From: Sambucus nigra
Taxonomy: Eukaryota > Streptophyta > Magnoliopsida > Dipsacales > Adoxaceae
Assembly (NCBI GenBank): GCA_949130495.1
Contig: OX422214.1
Coordinates: 250,360,187-250,424,186, forward strand
DNA length: 64,000 nt
Reading direction: 5' to 3'
Shown here: piece by piece, positions 23,135 to 36,126 of the stretch
Numbering within the stretch: position 1 is the first letter of the stretch
How the letters are laid out: every line of letters begins with the position of its first letter
The notes under the pieces: generated by a model
The model's input: the letters and a program-made list of their open reading frames with translations, nothing else
Databases searched by the model: none
Told to the model about the DNA's origin: nothing
Made by a program: the position numbers and the translations under genes

Positions 23135-23609
23135 GGATGTGACTTTTCTGCAAAATATCAATTATATACCTCTAAAATGACAGATTTGAGGTTTTAATAG
23201 GTCATTATTACATCTACATCTAACTAAAGAATCTCCTACCATGATAACCGCTCCACCCCCATTTACCAAACATCACAGTTAAAAGTCGCCAAAATAAACG
23301 ACCTTCCCTATTCTAAATAAATAAACAATAACAAACGACCTTACATGTTTTCAAAAAATAAAAAATATCAAAGCATCTCCCATAAAAGCTCCTCGATTCT
23401 TCAAATTCCACCTTTCATTATCTGAGAATAGAAATATCGCTTATACGGTTTCTCCCCATACATCCAGACCCATATTCGAGGCAATAAAAAAGAAATAAAA
23501 CCAGGTGCCCTCTTTCTTTGACCAAAGAAGTTACACCAAGTAAAAATAACACCAGTTGTTTCTCTTAGTTAACATCACATGTAAGATTTCTTATCTACAA
23601 TGGAAATAA
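23135..23609. other. Unassigned AT-rich sequence
   Basis: Between the MITE and element B nothing is recognisable. There are short A-rich stretches and no open frame of note. It should be contiguous with 50243 onward if element B is removed. Confidence 0.4.
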
Positions 23610-23614
23610 GTTTG
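23610..23614. repeat. Target-site duplication GTTTG (left) of element B
   Basis: GTTTG here and at 50238-50242 flanks the outer edges of the two 2746-bp LTRs, which joins the two distant halves into one element. Confidence 0.9.
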
Positions 23615-26360
23615 TGTGACACCCCGCCTAATTAATCCCGGGTGATCAGTCCTAAATCAAGTTAGAACAGGATTCTCATTTGGTCCATTCTTAGCATCAC
23701 TGTCGTCTTATTTAATTACTAACCACCTAAGTGAGAAAATAGACTGGTGCCAATTTTTATCTTTCATTATTTAAAGAAAAACCCATGCGGATAATAAAAC
23801 AATATAACAATCACAGATAACTAAACTAATCATCCAAAAGTAAGAGGAATTAACCGAATAAACCATCGGTCCAAATAATCAATCCCGTAAAGACAAGAAT
23901 AACCTCCCAACAAGTCTAATACAAATAAATGGAAAGTGAGCAACATGCTCGAATACTAATCATGAACTCCTACATTAAGAATGAAGAATGAGGCGTCTAT
24001 CAAAATCCCGCAACATCCACATATGCTGCAGCAACGGATCCCTGGAATATAGTCAAGGCTGGCGTCCCTGTGGTTGGACACCTAAAAGGGTTTTAAAAGT
24101 TTTTATAGCAAGGGTTAGTACCCAAAACATTTGAAAAACATTTAACAAATGATTAACTTGCAGTAATAAATAAATATGCATGCTCTTCATATTTTTAGTT
24201 AGTATCGCACTCTCTTGAGGACTTCCTTACCCTTCCTCTAATGTACACTACTAACGCTTTAATTAAATTACCTAGTTATTCATCTCATGACTAGATAATT
24301 AACAAAGTTCCTTTATACCCACCCTACTCTAACTGAGTATGTAGTGATTATGATTTTTAAGTTATTAGTAACATCAACTTAACTAAATCATTTCCCTTTT
24401 TTATATTCATATAACTTTTACACTTGTTATACATGTGAAATAACTCACTTTTCATTAATAACCCGTATATAATTAATTATCTAATTATATACTTATAATC
24501 ATATTTCAGCATTCACAATCATACTGTAATATATCTAACAACTTGCATCCTCCCGAGCAAAATACTCCCGGAATGTAAATTCTATAAAGTGCTATCCCAC
24601 TAGGTACAATCACATAGCCTAGATATCCCAAGTCAGAATTTTCACACCAACTCGATAAAAATAAATAATTGGAGGCGGTCATATTCCTTCCCTGAAAGTG
24701 AGATGTCCCTCACCCATATAACGGACGCTATGGCCTCGGGAATATACTCACCCTACTCCTCAAGCTAGGGGATTCATCCACTACGCGCAACCTCCCCCTA
24801 TAGCACTATAGTATAAAATATCTAATCACTGATATTAATTGTGCACACCATATATATATACTATCGTCTCCGTATATATATAAATATAAAAGTCCCGGCT
24901 ATACCGTTCGCTAAATCCGTAACATAAGCCTATTAAAATTATTAAGAGTTTATGGTCCAACTCTAAATATTAATTAAATTTCACCTTAATTAATTAAGTT
25001 ATTTTTGGTGTCGCCCCCACCATAAATTTGGACTTACTCTCGTAGCCCAAAATAAATTTACCCGAGTCAAAATTTCCGACTCTAATTTATTAGCCTCAAA
25101 CCCTAATTAATTTATCTACAATTAATTAGATTTACTCTCATGTATTTAATTTCTCAATAATTAATTACATAAGATTTTTATATGATTTTCCCCTCTTATA
25201 TAACTAACTGGCGAAACTGCCAAAATCTGGCGACCGTCGATCGATCGACCCCAGACCGTCGATCGATCGATCGAACAGGTCTTCGTCTTCTTCGCGAAGA
25301 CAGGGCAGCCATGGACGGAATTTCTTAAACCCTAATCTCTTCTAACATGAATATTAAGCCTTTTTAACACCAGTACATATTAGAAACCTTATTAGGATTC
25401 CCCAGAAAGTCCACAACAATCATCAATTCGTCCATAAACTACTGATTCATAATTTTGGGGAAAAATCTATCTTTATCTTTAAACCCATTTTCATTTCAAA
25501 TTTCTTCATCAAACTTGTTCTAATTTATCCGTATATCCTTCTAACAGATATACATCAGTATTCCAATATCAGATTTTTTTACATAAATCCTTATAAATAC
25601 CGGCAATCAGATTCATGTTTTCTTTTGTATTATCAAAACCCCATGTTTATGCCATGAAACCCCAAAACGAATTTTAATTCATTACATCACACAAATACGA
25701 ATTGAAAGACAGATTTAATGCTATTGCAAGTTATTCACTTGCCTTAGGTTTCGTAGTGTCTGAATTTGCGATGGATTCCAAGGTTGAAGATGACCTTGTT
25801 GGCTCTTTTGAGATCCCCAAATGGCTTTTGCTGCTCCTAGGGTTTCCTAACCCTTTAACTCTTTTCTCTAATTAAGCTCAGCCAGCCTTTATTTCTTTTT
25901 ATTAAGTTAATTAATCGATTCCCGTTTTTTGACTTATGGACCAAGCCCAAGTTACTTAAATGCCCCCGAGTGGGCCCGACTATGTCTAAAAACGCCCCGT
26001 GACCCGTTTACTACCCCCGGGTACACTTTTTCGACTATCTCGGCCCATCCGGACTCAACTGTACACTCAGAATTTGCATCCGAATTAATTTATAAAAATA
26101 CTTATCCCCCACCCAATATAGTCTATACCGACTTCCGGATGTGATAAGTACATACCTCGTCATTAATACTCGAGACGACGTAATTACATTATTACTATTC
26201 ACTTAGTAAATAAATTTTCCCTAAATATTAACCATTCAATCCCAAATTAATATTTATATATTATTCTATCATAATTAATTCATTAAATTACAACACACTA
26301 GTAATTTAGAATATCCGAATTAATTAAATTTTAAATGTACCAAAAATACGGGGTGTTACA
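23615..26360 (-). repeat. 3' LTR of element B
   Basis: It runs from TGTGACACCCCGCC to ACGGGGTGTTACA (plus reading). It contains two TCGA-repeat palindromes (25236-25249 and 25259-25274) and the nested palindrome GTCTTCTTCGCGAAGAC nearby. Adjacent on the inner side (26361-26372) is the reverse complement of the polypurine tract. Confidence 0.9.
25236..25274. repeat. Two TCGATCGA palindromes in LTR B
   Basis: GTCGATCGATCGAC (25236-25249) and TCGATCGATCGATCGA (25259-25274) are both perfect palindromes. On the minus strand they are followed by AGATTTTGGCAGTTTCG. The other LTR has the same pair at about 49113-49151. Confidence 0.9.
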
Positions 26361-26373
26361 TACTCCCCCCCTT
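26361..26373 (-). other. Polypurine tract of element B
   Basis: On the minus strand AAGGGGGGGAGTA lies directly before the 3' LTR, a standard position for plus-strand priming. Confidence 0.8.
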
Positions 26374-26396
26374 ATAAAGGAATTTCGTCCCCGAAA

Positions 26397-27291
26397 TTAG
26401 ATCGTACCTGCGTTGAAAAGCTCTGGATATTGTTCCCGCATATCCTCCTCTCGCTCCCAGGTAGACTCGTCAACATTGTGATGACCCCACTGTACTCTAA
26501 CCAATGGAACAACCTTAGATCATAATTTCCGCTCACTATGATCCAGAATTGCTACCGGCCTCTCCTCATACGAGATGTCTGGCTGTAAGTCGATCTCCTC
26601 AAGTGGAATGTGCCAAAAGGCTCTCTCGCTCCTTCGATATTTCTTCAGCGATGCCACATGGAATACATCATGTATCCGCTGAAGATGTTCTGGTAACCCA
26701 AGCTTATACGCCACCGGTCCCACCCTCTCAATAATAGGGAAAGGTCCTACGTATCGCGGTGCTAACTTACCCTTCTTGCCGAACCTCATCACCCCTTTCA
26801 TTGGGGATACCCGGACTAAAACCTGGTCCCCAACTTCTAGCTCCACATGTCTTCGAGAAGCATCCGCATAACTCTTTTGCCTGTCCTGAGCTATCCGAAT
26901 TCTTCCTCGAATCAACTCTATCTTGGCAGATGTCTCCTGAACAATCTCCGGCCCCAAGAGTTTGTTCTCCCCCACCTCTAACCAACAAACGGGTGAACGA
27001 CAAGGTCTCCCGTACAGTGCCTCAAACGGTGCCATGCCAATCGTGAATTGGTAAGAGTTGTTATACACAAACTCTACCAAAGGGAGATATTTATCCCATC
27101 CTCCTCCGAAGTCCAAAATGCACATTCTGAGCATGTCTTCCAGCATCTGGTTAACTCTCTCAGTCTGTGGGTGATACGCTGTACTCAAGCGCAACTCCGT
27201 GCCCATCGCCTCCTGAAAGCTCTGCCAAAAGTGGGCGACAAAGATTTTGTCTCGGTCGGATATAATATTTATAGGTACTCCATGCAGCTTA
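26397..27291 (-). pseudogene. Element B pol, 3' part: integrase core to chromodomain
   Basis: Starting at the insertion of A (27291) the frame gives KLHGVPINIISDRDKIF, then STAYHPQTERVNQML, and the integrase C-terminal motifs ([41 protein letters not shown]). The chromodomain begins near AILDHSERKL and continues after an in-frame TGA at 26520-26522 to the natural stop at 26397-26399 (VRVQWGHHNVDESTWERE, EQYPELF). Compared with element A, four residues are missing between HPQT and ERVNQ. This removes the spacing ahead of the catalytic glutamate, probably by slippage between two CAGAC repeats. Tekay chromodomains are thought to guide integration to heterochromatin. Confidence 0.85.
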
Positions 27292-30262
27292 TGTAATACC
27301 CCGTACTTTTGGCTATATTTATTTTTGGGATTAATTAATTAAATGCGTAATAATTGGAAATTAATCCGGGTTATAAATACTAACGAGATGCGAGTTGGTA
27401 TTTGATGATTATGTGCATATATGATTATATATGAATTTGGAATTATGAAATTTGTCGTGAGATTAATATACGACAATTTGGAAATTTTGTTGAGACGCGT
27501 GTGACCGCCGCGTCATGGTATATTATGTTAATTATAAAAGTGATTTTTATTTTTATTATCCGTATGGTCATTTTGAGTGCTCCAACGCGTCCGGAAGGGT
27601 CGAGATAGTCAAAAAACACTAGCCGGGGGTATAGTTTGGGTCCCGGGGTATTTTTAGGCCGTACCGGCAATATAAAGGGTATTTTGGTAATTTCGTATTT
27701 TTAGGAATTAAAAATGACGAAAATTAGAGATGTAAATCTGATGTGGATTAAACCCACTAAACCCACTAACCTACCCATATTAACCTAGAAGGCTACGTAG
27801 GTTATTAGAAGAGTTTTCTAAGTTCCCCAAATCAAACCCTAGCCACCTTAAGCCACCATTGGAGAAGAAGCTTGGAGAGAAGAAATCTTGCAGAAAAGCT
27901 CTATCAAACCATCATCCAAACTTAGAGACAACCAAGGCAAGTGACTTTATTCCATTTAATTTCAGAGAATGTCCTTCCCATGTTAGAAATTGAAGAATTT
28001 TAATTGTTCTTGAAAGTTGAATGAAAACCCATGTTAATTGGATTTAGAACTTGACTATTGAGGACAAATCGCATGTAGAATTACATAGAGATGATTATTC
28101 TGGTATTAATGTATGTTGGTTGTAACAAAAACGGATTTAATTCGGGGATTTGATGATGATAAAGATCTAGGGTTCATGTTCTTATAAAAATTGGGGAAAA
28201 ATATAGAATCTTGTGATTTAATGATGTATAGGGTGCAATAAAGCCTTAAAAGATGTTAGTTTATCACCTTAGCATGTTTGAGGATGATTAGAGAACTTAA
28301 TACATTGTTGGAACGAATTTTAGAAGAGATTTGAGGAGTAAAAATGGATGAAAAACGTAACTAAGAAAATCTGGGACGAAATTGGCAGGTCGTTAGAAGC
28401 CCCTACCCAGGTCGTTCGAACGAGCTTCTAACGAGTTGACCAGTCGCTGCTAACGAGAAGGGATTTCGTTCGATATCTCGTTCGAACGAGATATCGTTAG
28501 AAGGTACAGTTCGTTCGAACGAACTGGAATCTCGTTCGAACAGCCTCGTTCGAACGAGACTTCTAACGAGTTGACAGTGGAATCTCGTTCGAACAGTCTC
28601 GTTTGAACGAGACTTCTAACGAGTTGACAGTTTGGGCCTTTTTGGACTGTTTTGATTTTTTGAGTCCCGTAAACTTTTTCGAGGGTAGAGTTAACATTCC
28701 TTTGATGATGTATTGATGGATTTGGGACTTTTGGGTTATTAAGAGGAGTAAACTATATACGAGAGTTATATTAAATGGACGGTTTGGGTTGAGACGTGAG
28801 TGTCTACTACTACGAGAGTAAATTATGGTGCGTATGATTATAAACCGGAACAGTATAAATTGTGATAATTATAAGTTAGTATGAGAATGCGATATGTACT
28901 ATGATTAACTACGGGATTACTAAGACGCGTGTTTACTTAGTATTGGTATATGTATTATGTGTATGACATACCTACCATACTTGCTATCACGGGAGGTTTG
29001 CGTTCGCTTAGGGCCCTCTAATCCTTGTGTTGCCCGGATTTAGACTGGTTACCTTGATGAACATAGGTCATAGAAAGACTTATTGGGATATTAATAAGTC
29101 CGCTGATCGTGGGAGCGTAGGTATGTGCGTGACCCATGTGATCTGACTGTGTTCGCCTCCATTACTTGTGATGTTGTTATCTGTGAACTATTCCTGAGAG
29201 ATTCGGAATATGTAATCCTTATGTACGTGATGCACCGGGATGGATAGCAGAGTATGTGTGCACCGCAGCTTAGTTCTCGGGGTGCTTGTATTGTATATTT
29301 ATGATGTGAATAATATACACTTAATTAATGAGAACCTTCATGTTAATGATGTGAATATAATTACGGTATTGATTCGAGAAACATAACGAGTTAGCTAATA
29401 GTGATATATATATTGCATTTTGAGCATCTGAGTTTACGTTAAACCCCTACTTAATTACGAGCGTTATAATGTTAATAGAACCGAGTAATATGGGTAGGAC
29501 CTATGATAGTCTAGCTAGAGATGATGTCAGTTAGCTAGTGGTTTGTGTCGTTGTAGATGGGTACTTACGTTAGGAGTGCACAGTTAAACGAGAGGTGAGA
29601 ATATCATGTGAGTGTACGTCCTAACATGTACTTTGCATTTAATGTTTTAAATGTTTTTAAAGCACTTGCAGGTTTTTAAAATATAACTCCACATTCGGGC
29701 TCTGACCCGTTTTCTTTTCAAATCTATTTTTCTTTGTAAAACCATTTTAGGTGCCCAGCCACAAGGACACCAAGCATAGGATTCTCATTCAGGTGACGAG
29801 CTGTAGCTGTTTGTGGAAGCTACAGGGATTTGCTTGTAGACGCCTCTATTCACTTGGATTCCAGCTTCATTATCTATCAATTGTAGGGCATGTTGCCCAT
29901 TTCTATTAGAGTTACATTTCCATTACAGTTTTCAGACTTTGGCATGTACTGTTTTAGTTTCGGTTTACTTATTTCAGTTGTGGGATTTGTAGTGAGGAGT
30001 TTTTCCTCCAGACTTTATTTACGTTATGCGATGGTCATTCTATTTATTTCTTTATGGTGAATGGTGTTCTTATTTCTTTATTACACTTGTTGCATGTTAA
30101 TCAGACTTTAATTAAAATTTGGCACTTACTTTTTAAATACTAGGTGGTTAGTAATCATTAAAATGTTTTCGACAGTGATGCTATTAACTGGACCAACTTG
30201 GCATTTTGAATTAATTTAATAAAGGAGTAGCTACTCGGTATTTAATTAGTCGGGGTGTCACA
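27292..30262 (+). repeat. 5' LTR of element A
   Basis: The 2971-bp LTR runs from TGTAATACCCCGTACTTTT to CGGGGTGTCACA. It contains a palindrome cluster (28388-28632), hairpin CGGGCTCTGACCCG (29696-29709), the AGGTGCCCAGCCACAAGGAC block (29749 on) and TTTTCGACAGTGATGC near 30168. It matches the solo LTR at 16918-19892 in reverse orientation. Confidence 0.92.
28388..28632. repeat. TTCGAA palindrome cluster in LTR A
   Basis: About ten CTCGTTCGAAC-type sites occur, several extending to CTCGTTCGAACGAG or GTTCGTTCGAACGAAC, mixed with CTTCTAACGAG. It is followed by GTTGACAGTTTGGGC. Confidence 0.9.
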
Positions 30263-30264
30263 GG

Positions 30265-30276
30265 TGGTATCAGAGC
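30265..30276 (+). other. Primer-binding site of element A
   Basis: TGGTATCAGAGC, 2 bp after the LTR, matches initiator tRNA-Met. Confidence 0.9.
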
Positions 30277-30446
30277 ATCAGGTTCTAGTGTCCTTTAGGA
30301 TCTGATGGCTTGTTATGTTTCCGCTAAACGTTCTTTGATATAGAGCCCTATATTTTAGGATTGTTGTACTCTTTTTGTGTATGCTTCGTTCTTCAGCTAT
30401 CTTAAGTTTATAAGCAGCGAACTTATAAACTTTGTTCTTATTTCAG

Positions 30447-33400
30447 ATGCCTCCACGACGTGCACGACGAGTTCCCAGGGATGCAACGCCCGAACCCCAG
30501 CCCGCTCCAGTTCAGGGTATGATGAACGCCGCTGAGGTTGCAGCTATAGTAGCCCAAGCGGTAAATGCCCCCATTGCCGTTGTTCTGTAGGCACCACCTC
30601 AGGCGCCGGTTGCCGCGCCAGTTCAGGCAAATGCATTCCCGTCTTCTTGGGAGCGTGTACGTGACGCTTTTCAGAAAGCGCATACGCCAGAGTGTGCAGG
30701 TAGCTCAGATGTGGTAGTCTCGAGCCAATGGAGGAAGGACATGCAGAGGCACTTAAGGATGTATGAGTGCACGGACGTCCAGAAGCACGTGCTAGCTACT
30801 TTCAAGCTAGTCGGATCAGCACTACAGTGGTGGGAGTCTATTACCACCATGGAGGAGAGGGATACTCTCACTATTCAGGAGTTCTGGGTGCGATTTGACC
30901 GCAAGTACTTTCCGTCGGCTGTTCACACGAAAATGAGAAGGAGATTGATGAGTTTGAAGCAGGAGGACAAGACTGTGGCCGAGTATGAGGCCGAGTTCAC
31001 GAATCTGTTGAATATCGTTCCAAATGAGATACCAACAGAGAAGAAGAAGATTGAGAAGTTCACGGACGGGTTGACTTGGAGGATCCGTCAGCATCTGCTA
31101 GGGAACCTATCGTTGGCCACTTATTCTGATGTGGTTAACGCTGCATTGTTGCACTGCCAGGACCACCGTTTTCATATGGCCGAGGGCAAGAGGTCGGGGG
31201 AGTTTAGCCATCAGGGCAGGACTGGAGGACATGGTGCCAGCGGGGCACAATCTGGTCAGGGGCAGAGACAGAATGAGCAGGGCTCCCAGCAGGGGGATAA
31301 TAAGAGGCTCCGGTCAGGGAACTACAGACAGGGACAGGGAGGTTTTCGTCAGGGCCATCAAGGTCCAAACGGCCATCAGGGCCAACAGGGGCAGATTGGG
31401 CAGCAGTTTCACCAGGGCCAAGGGAGGAACGATAACGGCCACCAGGGCCGGGGACAGCAGGGGCAGAGAGGAGGGAAATTCCCAGGGAAGTGTTTCGTTT
31501 GTGGCAAGACTGGCCATAAGGGACAAGATTGTCCTGATAGGGGCAGGGCCCCACAGCAGCAGCAGCAGGGTGCTCGCCAGGAGCCACAGAGACCTATGTT
31601 TCCCGCCGCTCTTCCCGCACAGCCACAGATGGCAGCATTGCCACCCATCCCAGCAGTCCCAGCTCAGCAGGGGAAGCTACAGTATGGACGTGTCTACAAC
31701 ATCCACCAGGCTGCAGTTCCACAGGCACCGCCCGCGATTGAGGGTACGTTTCCTATCCATGGCACTATGGGTCGGGTATTATTTGATACGGGTGCTACAC
31801 ACTGTTTTATAGCTACACACTTCGCGAAAGCTTTAGGATTGTTAGCTACGGCAGAGAGCACAGTGACGTGTGTCGACTCACCATTGGGGAGTGGGTCACT
31901 TATATTCTTTATATGCCGGGGAGTGGGAGTAGAGATTGGTGGTTTGGTATTACCTGCAGACATGTTAGTATTAGATATGCATGTTCACGATGTGATTATT
32001 GGGATGGACTGGCTCGTAGCTTATAGGGCCATGATTGATTGCTTCAGCGGGAGCATTATTTTTGCCATTCCGGGGCAAGAGATGTTCGTAGTGGCGATGC
32101 CTCGCCCAGAGGGAGGATCGACCGCTCATCTGTATTACATTGAGGAGGATACCTCTAAGGAGGTAGTGATTCCTTTAGATTCTATCCCAGTCGTCAGGGA
32201 GTATTCGGATGTGTTTCAGGAGATACCAGGCTTACCACCCAGTCGAGAGATATACTTTGTTATAGATTTGCTACCGGGTACGAGACCTATAGCACGCGCA
32301 CCATACCGTATGGCTCCAGCTGAGATGAGGGAGTTATGGGATCAGATAGAGCAGCTGTTAGGCCAGGGCTTTATTCGCAGGAGTACCTCACCTTGGGGCG
32401 CTCCGGTTTTATTTGTGAAGAAGAGGGACAGTTCACTAAGATTGTGTGTGGACTACCGAGAGTTGAATAAGGTCACGATACGAAATAAGTATCCGTTGCC
32501 TCGAATCGATGACTTATTCGACCAGTTGAGAGGAGCTTCTTTCTTCTCGAAGATTGACTTGAGATCGGGATACCATCAGTTACGTATCAGGGAGGAGGAT
32601 GTCTCGAAGACCGCGTTCTTGTCGAGATATGGTTCTTACGAGTTTCGGGTTATGCCTTTCAGTTTGACCAACGCTCCAGCTGTGTTTATGGACTTGATGA
32701 ACAGAGTGTTCAGGGATTTCCTAGATTAGTTTGTCATTGTCTTCATTGATGACATTCTGGTTTAATCCCAGACAGAGGAGGAGCACGCCGAGCATTTGAG
32801 GCAGGTTTTGCAGACACTTCGTCAGAACGAGTTGTATGCAAAATATGAGAAGTGCGGGTTTTGGCTGAAGGAAGTCCAGTTTTTGGGACATATCATTTCC
32901 GACCGGGGAATATCTGTTGATCCGGGGAAAGTATCAGCGGTGAGGGAGTGGGGACAGCCCACGACACCAACTGAGATTCGTAGTTTCTTGGGTCTAGTAG
33001 GATACTACAGGAGGTTTATTCGGGGCTTCTCAAAGATAGCAGGTCCTTTGACACATCTGACTCGTAAGGGTGTGCCATACATCTAGAGTGATGCCTGTCA
33101 GTTGGCATTCGATGAATTGAAGGACAAATTGACCTCAGCACCTGTGTTAGCATTGCCGAGACCGGGAGTTGAGTATTTGGTTTACACCGATGCGTCTTTG
33201 CAAGGACTGGGAGGTGTATTGCAGCAAGAGAGACAGGCCATAGCTTATGCTTCCCGTAAGCTTAAGCCTCATGAGAAGAATTACCCCACGCATGATTTGG
33301 AGTTGGCGGCAGTGGTATTTGCCCTACGGATTTGGAGGTACTACCTTTTGGGGGAAAAGTTCCAACTATTCACGGACCACAAGTCCCTACAGTATCTGTT

Positions 33401-35067
33401 CACGCAGAAGGAATTGAATATGCGGCAGCGTAGGTGGCTTAAGTTTGTGAAGGACTACCAGTTCGACATCCAGTATCACCCGGGTAAGGCTAACGTGGTC
33501 GCAGACGCGTTGAGCCGTAGGCCAGCAGATGAGGTGGCAGAGGTGTGGAAGGCTAAGTGGAAGGAATTGGGACACCCGGATGCAGTGGCCCGCTCCTTCA
33601 TGTCTGTGATGACCGTTACACCGCAGATTGTCATGAAGGTAGTATGGGCACAGGCCAATGACTCGTTCTGTCAGGAGCAGATAGTTCGGTTACTAGATGA
33701 GGGAGCCGAGTCCTATACCGTTAGCTCAGACGGGGGATTGCGCTTCAATGGGAGATTGGTAGTTCCGGAAGGGGAGGAATTGCGACACGATGTGATGGCA
33801 GAGTCGCACGGCTCACGGTTTGCGGTACATCCCGGAGGGGACAAAATGTACCAAGACATGAGACGGCAGTATTGGTGGAGCGGTATGAAGAGAGATATCG
33901 CTGAGTTTGTTTCGAAATGCGCCACTTGTCAGCTTGTAAAAGTGGATCATCAGAGACCGGCAGGATTACTACAGCCATTGGAGGTCCCGGTGTGGATGTG
34001 GGAGAGCATATCCATGGACTTTATCACGGGGTTCCCTACGTCGCAGAGGGGTCACGACTCCGTTTGGGTAATTGTGGAGAGATTGTCTAAAGTCGCTCAC
34101 TTTTTACCCGTAAGGACTGACTACACTACGGGACAGTATGCCCAGCTCTTCATTTCAGAGATTGTGAGACTTCACGGTGTACCCCTAAATATCGTGTCTG
34201 ACAGAGACAAGATATTTGTTTCGCGGTTTTGGGAGAGTTTTCAGGAGGCCATGGGCACGGAATTGCGGTTGAGTACGGCTTATCATCCGCAGACTAATGG
34301 GCAGACGGAGCGCACAAATCAGATGTTGGAGGACATGCTACGCATGTGCATTATTGACTTTGGGGGTGGATGGGAGCAGTACCTTCCACTGGTGGAGTTT
34401 GCTTACAACAACTCCTATCAGTTCACTATTGGCATGGCTCCGTTTGAGGCATTGTACGGTAGGCCTTGTCGTTCCCCAGCATGTTGGTTAGAGGTGGGGG
34501 ACAACAAACTACTTGGACCGGAAGTGATTCAGGATACTTCGGCAAGGATTGAGTTGATTCGGAGTCGCATTCGGGTAGCTCAAGACAGGCAGTTATGCTG
34601 ATGCGAAGAGATTTTTCAGGGAGTTCCAAGTGGGGGACCAGGTTTTGCTCAGGGTATCTCCGATGAAGGGGATTATGCGATTCGGGAAGAAGGGGAAGTT
34701 GGCACCGAGGTATGTGGGGCCGTTTCCTATTATTGAGCGGATCGGACCGGTTGCGTATAGACTGGGACTGCCGGAGCATTTGCATCGAATTCACGATGTG
34801 TTCCATATTTCCTCGCTGAGGAAATACCTTAGAGATAATTTGGCTCATTCTCACATTGCTGTGGAGGACATCGATCTCCAGCCGGATAGCTCCTACGAGG
34901 AGGGGCCGATTGCTATTTTGGATCGAAGCGAGAGGAAACTGCGGTCAAAGATAGTTCCGTTAGTGCGTGTTCAGTGGCGACATCACAATGTCGAGGAATC
35001 CACATGGGAGCGCGAGGATGAGATGCGCGAACGTTATCCAGAGTTATTTTTAGCAGGTACTTTCTAG
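30447..35067 (+). pseudogene. gag-pol polyprotein of element A (Tekay chromovirus), disrupted
   Basis: One frame begins at the ATG after TTTCAG (30447, MPPRRARRVPRD). Domains in order are: Gag core ([27 protein letters not shown]), a Q/G-rich linker, CCHC knuckle [14 protein letters not shown] (31491-31532), aspartic protease [10 protein letters not shown] (DTG at 31785-31793), RT with [20 protein letters not shown] and FVIVFIDDIL, RNase H with [15 protein letters not shown], integrase zinc finger ending CATCQLVKVDHQRP, the D-D-E core (MDFITGFP, VSDRDKIF, NGQTERTNQMLEDM), and a C-terminal chromodomain ([18 protein letters not shown]). Stops interrupt it at 30588-30590, 32727-32729, 32763-32765 and 33084-33086. 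A frameshift near 34591, consistent with loss of about 5 nt after AQDR, precedes the last segment. The first three stops fall at positions where relatives have Gln, Gln and Tyr; the fourth replaces Trp. Confidence 0.92.
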
Positions 35068-35097
35068 TTTCGAATTTCGGGACGAAATTCAGTTATT

Positions 35098-35107
35098 AGG
35101 GGGGAAG
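35098..35107 (+). other. Polypurine tract of element A
   Basis: AGGGGGGAAG just before the 3' LTR start at 35110. Confidence 0.8.
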
Positions 35108-35109
35108 TA

Positions 35110-35743
35110 TGTAATACCCCGTACTTTTGGCTATATTTATTTTTGGGATTAATTAATTAAATGCGTAATAATTGGAAATTAATCCGGGTTATAAATACTA
35201 ACGAGATGCGAGTTGGTATTTGATGATTATGTGCATATATGATTATATATGAATTTGGAATTATGAAATTTGTCATGAGATTAATCTACGGAAATTTGGA
35301 AATTTTGTTGAGACGCGTGCGACCGCCGCGTCATGGTATATTATGTTAATTATAAAAGTGATTTTTATTTCTATTATTCGTATGGTCGTTTTGAGTGCGC
35401 CAACGCGTCCGGAAGGGTCGAGATAGTCAGAAAACACTAGCCGGGGGTATAGTTTGGGTCCCGGGGTATTTTTAGGCCGTACCGGCAATATAAAGGGTAT
35501 TTTGGTAATTTCGTATTTTTAGGAATTAAAAATGACGAAAATTAGAGATGTAAATCTGATGTGGATTAAACCCACTAAACCCACTAACCTACCCATATTA
35601 ACCTAGAAGGCTACGTAGGTTATTAGAAGAGTTTTCAAAGTTCCCCAAATCAAACCCTAGCCACCTTAAGCCACCATTGGAGAAGAAGCTTGGAGAGAAG
35701 AAATCTTGCAGAAAAGCTCTATCAAACCATCATCCAAACTCAG
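35110..35743 (+). repeat. 3' LTR of element A, left part
   Basis: Matches the first 634 bp of the 5' LTR with few differences. It is cut by element C; CTCAG at 35739-35743 is the left target-site duplication. Confidence 0.9.
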
Positions 35744-35818
35744 TGTTAACGCAAAAATTCTCCATCTACGAGGACCAATCAGAAAAGGACACATGTCATC
35801 CTACGTGGCAATATTCGA

Positions 35819-35965
35819 CACCCGAGGAGTGTTAGTCGGCACCCGAGGAGAGTTGGTCGGTACCCGAGGAGAGTTAGTCGACACCCGAGGAGAGTTGGTC
35901 GGCACTCGAGGAGTATTAGTCGGCACCCGAGGAGAGTTGGTCGGCACCCGAAGAGTGTTGGTCGA
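35819..35965 (+). repeat. 7 x 21-bp tandem repeat in LTR C
   Basis: Seven units vary at a few positions (GAGTGTTAGTCGG, GAGAGTTGGTCGG). The same array lies at 42460-42606. It sits upstream of the TATA-like box, so it could act as an enhancer-type array; that is inference. Confidence 0.9.
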
Positions 35966-36118
35966 CATACCAACCAGGAATATCAAAGGATAACTACGTA
36001 TTTAATGATCATTAATGTACATTTATATTGTAGATGACAACAGATAGCATACCATTCGTTGAATGTAGACATAATGTATAAATGTCTACATACAATGAAT
36101 CTCTTTATCCCCCACCAC

Positions 36119-36126
36119 TATAAATA
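36119..36126 (+). promoter_or_regulatory. TATA-like box in LTR C
   Basis: TATAAATA in CCACTATAAATACATG, about 265 bp before the LTR end and downstream of the 21-bp repeats. The same site occurs at 42760-42767. Confidence 0.6.

Noticed and set aside
31129..31812. 227-codon ORF overlapping the gag-pol of element A
   Set aside because: It is the +1 shadow of the Q/G-rich gag linker; the real domains (CCHC, protease) are in the other frame.
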